Of a DNA stretch of 64,000 nt, positions 61,222 through 64,000 are shown one piece after another; within the stretch, counting starts at the first letter, position 1, and each line of letters opens with the position of its first letter. The translations under genes were made by a program, and so were the position numbers. The stretch is taken from NCBI GenBank assembly GCA_963693085.1, contig OY856413.1:546835879-546899878 (forward strand). Direction: 5' to 3'. The DNA comes from Alisma plantago-aquatica (Eukaryota > Streptophyta > Magnoliopsida > Alismatales > Alismataceae). A model generated the notes under the pieces. The model had not been told where the DNA came from. It searched no databases and saw only the letters and a program-made list of their open reading frames with translations.

Positions 61222-62160
61222 ATGGCACCCAGTAACATGTTTTCCTTGCTGCCAGTCCTTGAGATGGACAACTTGAATGGGCATATTTTTCATAACTGGT
61301 TTAGGATGCTGAGAATTGTTCTCACACAGGAGCATAAGCTCTATTTCTCAGAGACAGCAAAGCCAGATGAACCTTCTCTGACTGCACCTAAGGCTGACAT
61401 GGATGCTTAGAAGAAATACTCTAAAGACGTCGATGATGTCAAGTTCCTAATGCTATGTTCAATGAACTATGAGTTGCATAGACAACATGAGAACATGGAT
61501 GTCATTAATATGGGAACACATCTTAAGAACATGTATCAAGATCAGGCAAGACAAGAGAGATATGATGTATCCAAGGAACTATTCAAGTACAACATGGAAA
61601 AATGAGATCCAGTAGGTCCCCATGTGCTCAAGCTTATTGGGTATGTGGAGAACCTTGCTAGATTTGGATTTCCTTTGTGTCAAGAGTTGGCCACAAATGT
61701 GATTTTGTAGTCACTTTCAAAGTCATATTACCAGTTTGTCATGAACTATAAAATGAACAATCTTGACAAGTCATTGTTAGAATTGCTTGGCATGTTAAGA
61801 AGTGATAAAGTATAAATGAAGAAGGACAAATCCAAATCTATGATGATGATCAAAAAAGGAAAGGGGAAGTCCAAGTGCAAAGGAAAACTAAGAGTAGTTA
61901 TAAATATGACTAGAAACCCAAGTCTTCTACACTCAAAGAAAATGGAGGGGTGAACAAGGGAGGCAATTTTCACCATTGTTATCATCTTAGACAGTGGAAG
62001 AAGAATTGGCCACTCTGCCTGGAGGAACTAAGGAAGGAGGGGATAGAGATCTCCACTTCAGCCATATATGTTATTGAGATAAAATTGTCTACTTCTTCAT
62101 GTAGGGTACTAGTATACCATATGTGGATCTCACATTTGTTCAAATATGCATGATTTGAAA
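61222..62160 (+). pseudogene. gag relic of the copia element
   Basis: The frame starts MAPSNMFSLLPVLEMDNLNG and continues with the copia gag pattern FHNWFRMLRIVLTQEHKLYF. In-frame stops at 61408 and later break it; beyond them the pattern is still clear (HLKNMYQDQARQERYDVSKE, HVLKLIGYVENLARFGFPLC, then LSKSYYQFVMNYKMNNLD). A lysine-rich stretch follows where the zinc knuckle is expected, but the cysteines cannot be read in one frame. The start is chosen as the first ATG after the leader with the family's opening residues. Confidence 0.8.
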
Positions 62161-64000
62161 GAAGTAAGCCTTTATGAAAGAGCAAGGTTGAATTTTGTGT
62201 TGTAAATGGAGCAATAGTTTCTTCCACTACAGTTGGAACCTTTAATTTATCTCTACCCATGGGACTTATAATATAGTTAAATGATTTCTATTTTGTACCC
62301 ACTATAGGTAGAAACATTATTTCTATATCTTAAATGGACAAGAATGGATATGGATTTCTTATAAAGAATGGTCAATGTTCTATTTTAAAAGTTGAGATAT
62401 TTTATGGTAGTGCCCCTATGTGTTATGGTATTTATTTGATCGATCTAAAGGAAAATGTATATAATGTTAATACCAAAAGATTAAAACTTGATAACTGAAA
62501 CAAAACCTATCTTTGGCATTGTCGTTTAGGGCACACCAATGAGAATCAAATATCTAGACTCCATAAAGATGGTTATCTAGACTCTTTTTATTTTGAATCA
62601 ATAGAGACATGAGAGTCTTATTTTTTGAGAAAGATGACAAAAACTCCCTTCACTTGCAACAATGAGAGGGATAGTGATCTATTAGGACTCATAAATTTTG
62701 CAACAATGAGAGGGCTAGTGATCTATTAGGACTCATACATACTTATATATGGAGCCCTTTTAGAATAAATGCTAGAGGTGGTTATCAATACTTCATTACC
62801 TTTAATAATGACTTCAGTAGGTATGATCATGTTGACTTGATGAAACATAAGTCAACAACTCATGAAAAGTTCAAGGATTTCATGAATTAAGTATAAAACA
62901 AACTTGGTAAAAGTATTAAGGAACTTTGTTCTAATAGAGGTGTAGAATACTGAAGCCAAGAGTTTGAGGACCTTCTACGAGATCGTGATATTGTATCAAA
63001 ATGGACTCCACTTGGAACACCATAGCACAATGGTGTATAAAAAGAATGCTATTTTGTTGGATATCCTAGGTAAACCAAATGATACTACTTTTATACTCCA
63101 TCTGACAACAAAGTGTTTGTTTCCAGGGATGTTGTATCCCTATAAAAGGAATTCATTTCCATAGGAATCAGTGGGGGTGAAAGTAGAACTCGAAGGGGTT
63201 CGAGACCAACAAGAAATCCTTGAACCTATAGAAGTACAAAATGAACATAGAGAGTCACAAATTGTTGTGGAATCCCAAATTCCCAACGTAACATAGGAAC
63301 CTCATAGATATAGTAGGACATGCCTTGAGCAAGATAGATTTGGTAATCTAACGACTCAAGAAGGAAAAGATTCGGTAATTGATGATGAGCCAACTACCTA
63401 CCTAGAAGATGTCAAGGGTCCAAAGTCTAAGAAATGGCTTGAGGCCATGATATCGAAGTTGGAATCCATGTACATCAACAAGGTATGAACCTTGGTGGAT
63501 CCGCCTGAAGGGTTAAAACCCAGAGGGTACAAACAGGACTTTGGAAGAAGATTGAAATGGATGGTAATGTAGAAACTTACAAAGGGTGATTGGTTACAAA
63601 GTGTCTCAGACAAGTTTAAGGTGTTAACTATGATGAAACCTTTTCTCCAGTTCCCATGGTTAAGTTCATCAGGGTCATGTTTGCCATTACTTATTATTAC
63701 GATTATGAGATTTACAGATGGATGCTAAAACCACATTCCTTAATGGGAGTCTTCCTCACAATGCATACATGACACAACCTGAGGGTTCTATAAATCCAAA
63801 GGATGTAATAAAGTTTGTAAGTATCAAAGGTCAATCTATGGATTGAAGCAAGAATCCCGGAGCTGGAATCTTTGATTTGACAGAAATAGTAAAAGAGTTT
63901 GGCTTTAGTCAAAATGAAGATGAACCATGTGTTTACAAGAAGGTTAGTGGGATCATGATTTTACTCCTCATATTGTATGTGTATGACATACTATTGATGG
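62161..64000 (+). pseudogene. pol relic of the copia element (partial at window end)
   Basis: After gag come a protease-like tail (LNDFYFVPTIGRNIISIS, about 62280), the pre-integrase region (LWHCRLGHTNENQI, about 62510; KMTKTPFT), part of the integrase core (near 62750-63040) and reverse transcriptase from about 63480 to the edge. RT shows the spacer match PPEGLKPRGYK, then YDYEIYRWMLKP in a shifted frame, and YGLKQESRSWNL. The catalytic box reads YVYD at 63976-63987 instead of YVDD. Between the integrase motif near 63020 and the VFVSRDVV block near 63115, over a hundred codons usual in the family are missing. Many stops are present. Confidence 0.85.
62663..62739 (+). repeat. Short tandem duplication in the copia integrase region
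   Basis: GCAACAATGAGAGGG and the following GTGATCTATTAGGACTCATA occur twice, about 42 bp apart, with one base changed between them. Confidence 0.85.

Larger units (their letters stand above)
49569..64000 (+). mobile_element. Ty1/copia element, plus strand, runs off the window
   Basis: The 5' LTR (49569-51584) is followed by a TGGTATCAGAGCC primer site (51588), a leader, gag (61222 on) and pol (62.2 kb to the edge). The leader is split by an L1-like LINE and two tandem LINE ends (51796-59945). Domain order with integrase before reverse transcriptase is that of Ty1/copia. The coding part is full of stops. The 3' LTR lies beyond the window. Confidence 0.85.

Noticed and set aside
1..64000. A defence, toxin or biosynthetic gene system
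   Set aside because: Apart from one pectinesterase, every supported coding region belongs to a transposable element; no cluster of cooperating genes is seen.

Overview
The window is nuclear DNA of a land plant, most likely a flowering plant with a large, repeat-rich genome. It holds plant-type chromovirus and Athila-like Ty3/gypsy elements, Ty1/copia elements and L1-like LINEs, all decayed, in AT-rich sequence, plus one apparently intact GC-rich plant gene for a pectinesterase. I see no bacterial-style operon, CRISPR array, rRNA or tRNA gene. No species is assigned.

Left third (1-27.7 kb): a LINE tail (1-463) sits in one LTR of a long, coding-free LTR element on the minus strand (LTRs 464-3495 and 5313-25259, spacer 3496-5312, primer-binding site at 5301-5310). 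Its right-hand LTR was split by a chromodomain Ty3/gypsy element (8691-25236, target duplication GCACC/TCACC). That element's own 3' LTR was split by a 5.9 kb solo LTR on the minus strand (17057-22980, duplication AGTTG). The three levels can be separated to the base. A weak remnant of another long gypsy LTR follows (25.26-27.7 kb).

Middle (27.7-38.5 kb): a truncated copia LTR (29021-29425), a minus-strand Athila-like pol relic (29.44-32.06 kb), a short RNase H relic, and an 844 bp hAT-type non-autonomous transposon with an 8 bp duplication (32463-33306). Next comes the pectinesterase gene (34472-36649, two exons, 540 codons) with a TATA box. It is the only convincing functional host gene.

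Right part (38.5-64 kb): a minus-strand copia derivative (about 38593-47007) keeps two LTRs, a primer site and a broken gag, but no recognisable pol; it is interrupted by a block rich in the palindrome CACGGCCGTG. A gypsy-like LTR starts at 47008. From 49569 to beyond the window end runs a second copia element on the plus strand. Its leader is split by an L1-like LINE (about 51796-58949), and that LINE's ORF2 is split by a solo LTR of the same copia family (54128-56371, duplication GCTGA). Two further 5'-truncated LINE 3' ends follow in tandem. All three LINE ends share a terminal hairpin with a compensatory change and a TACA/TATA simple-repeat tail, and a TACA-rich tract also lies before the LINE 5' end.

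The most unusual signals are this microsatellite-flanked, hairpin-ended LINE array and the arrays of short dyad-symmetric words carried inside three different LTR families. Every retroelement coding region seen is broken, and all three LTR-element reverse transcriptases have lost catalytic aspartates.
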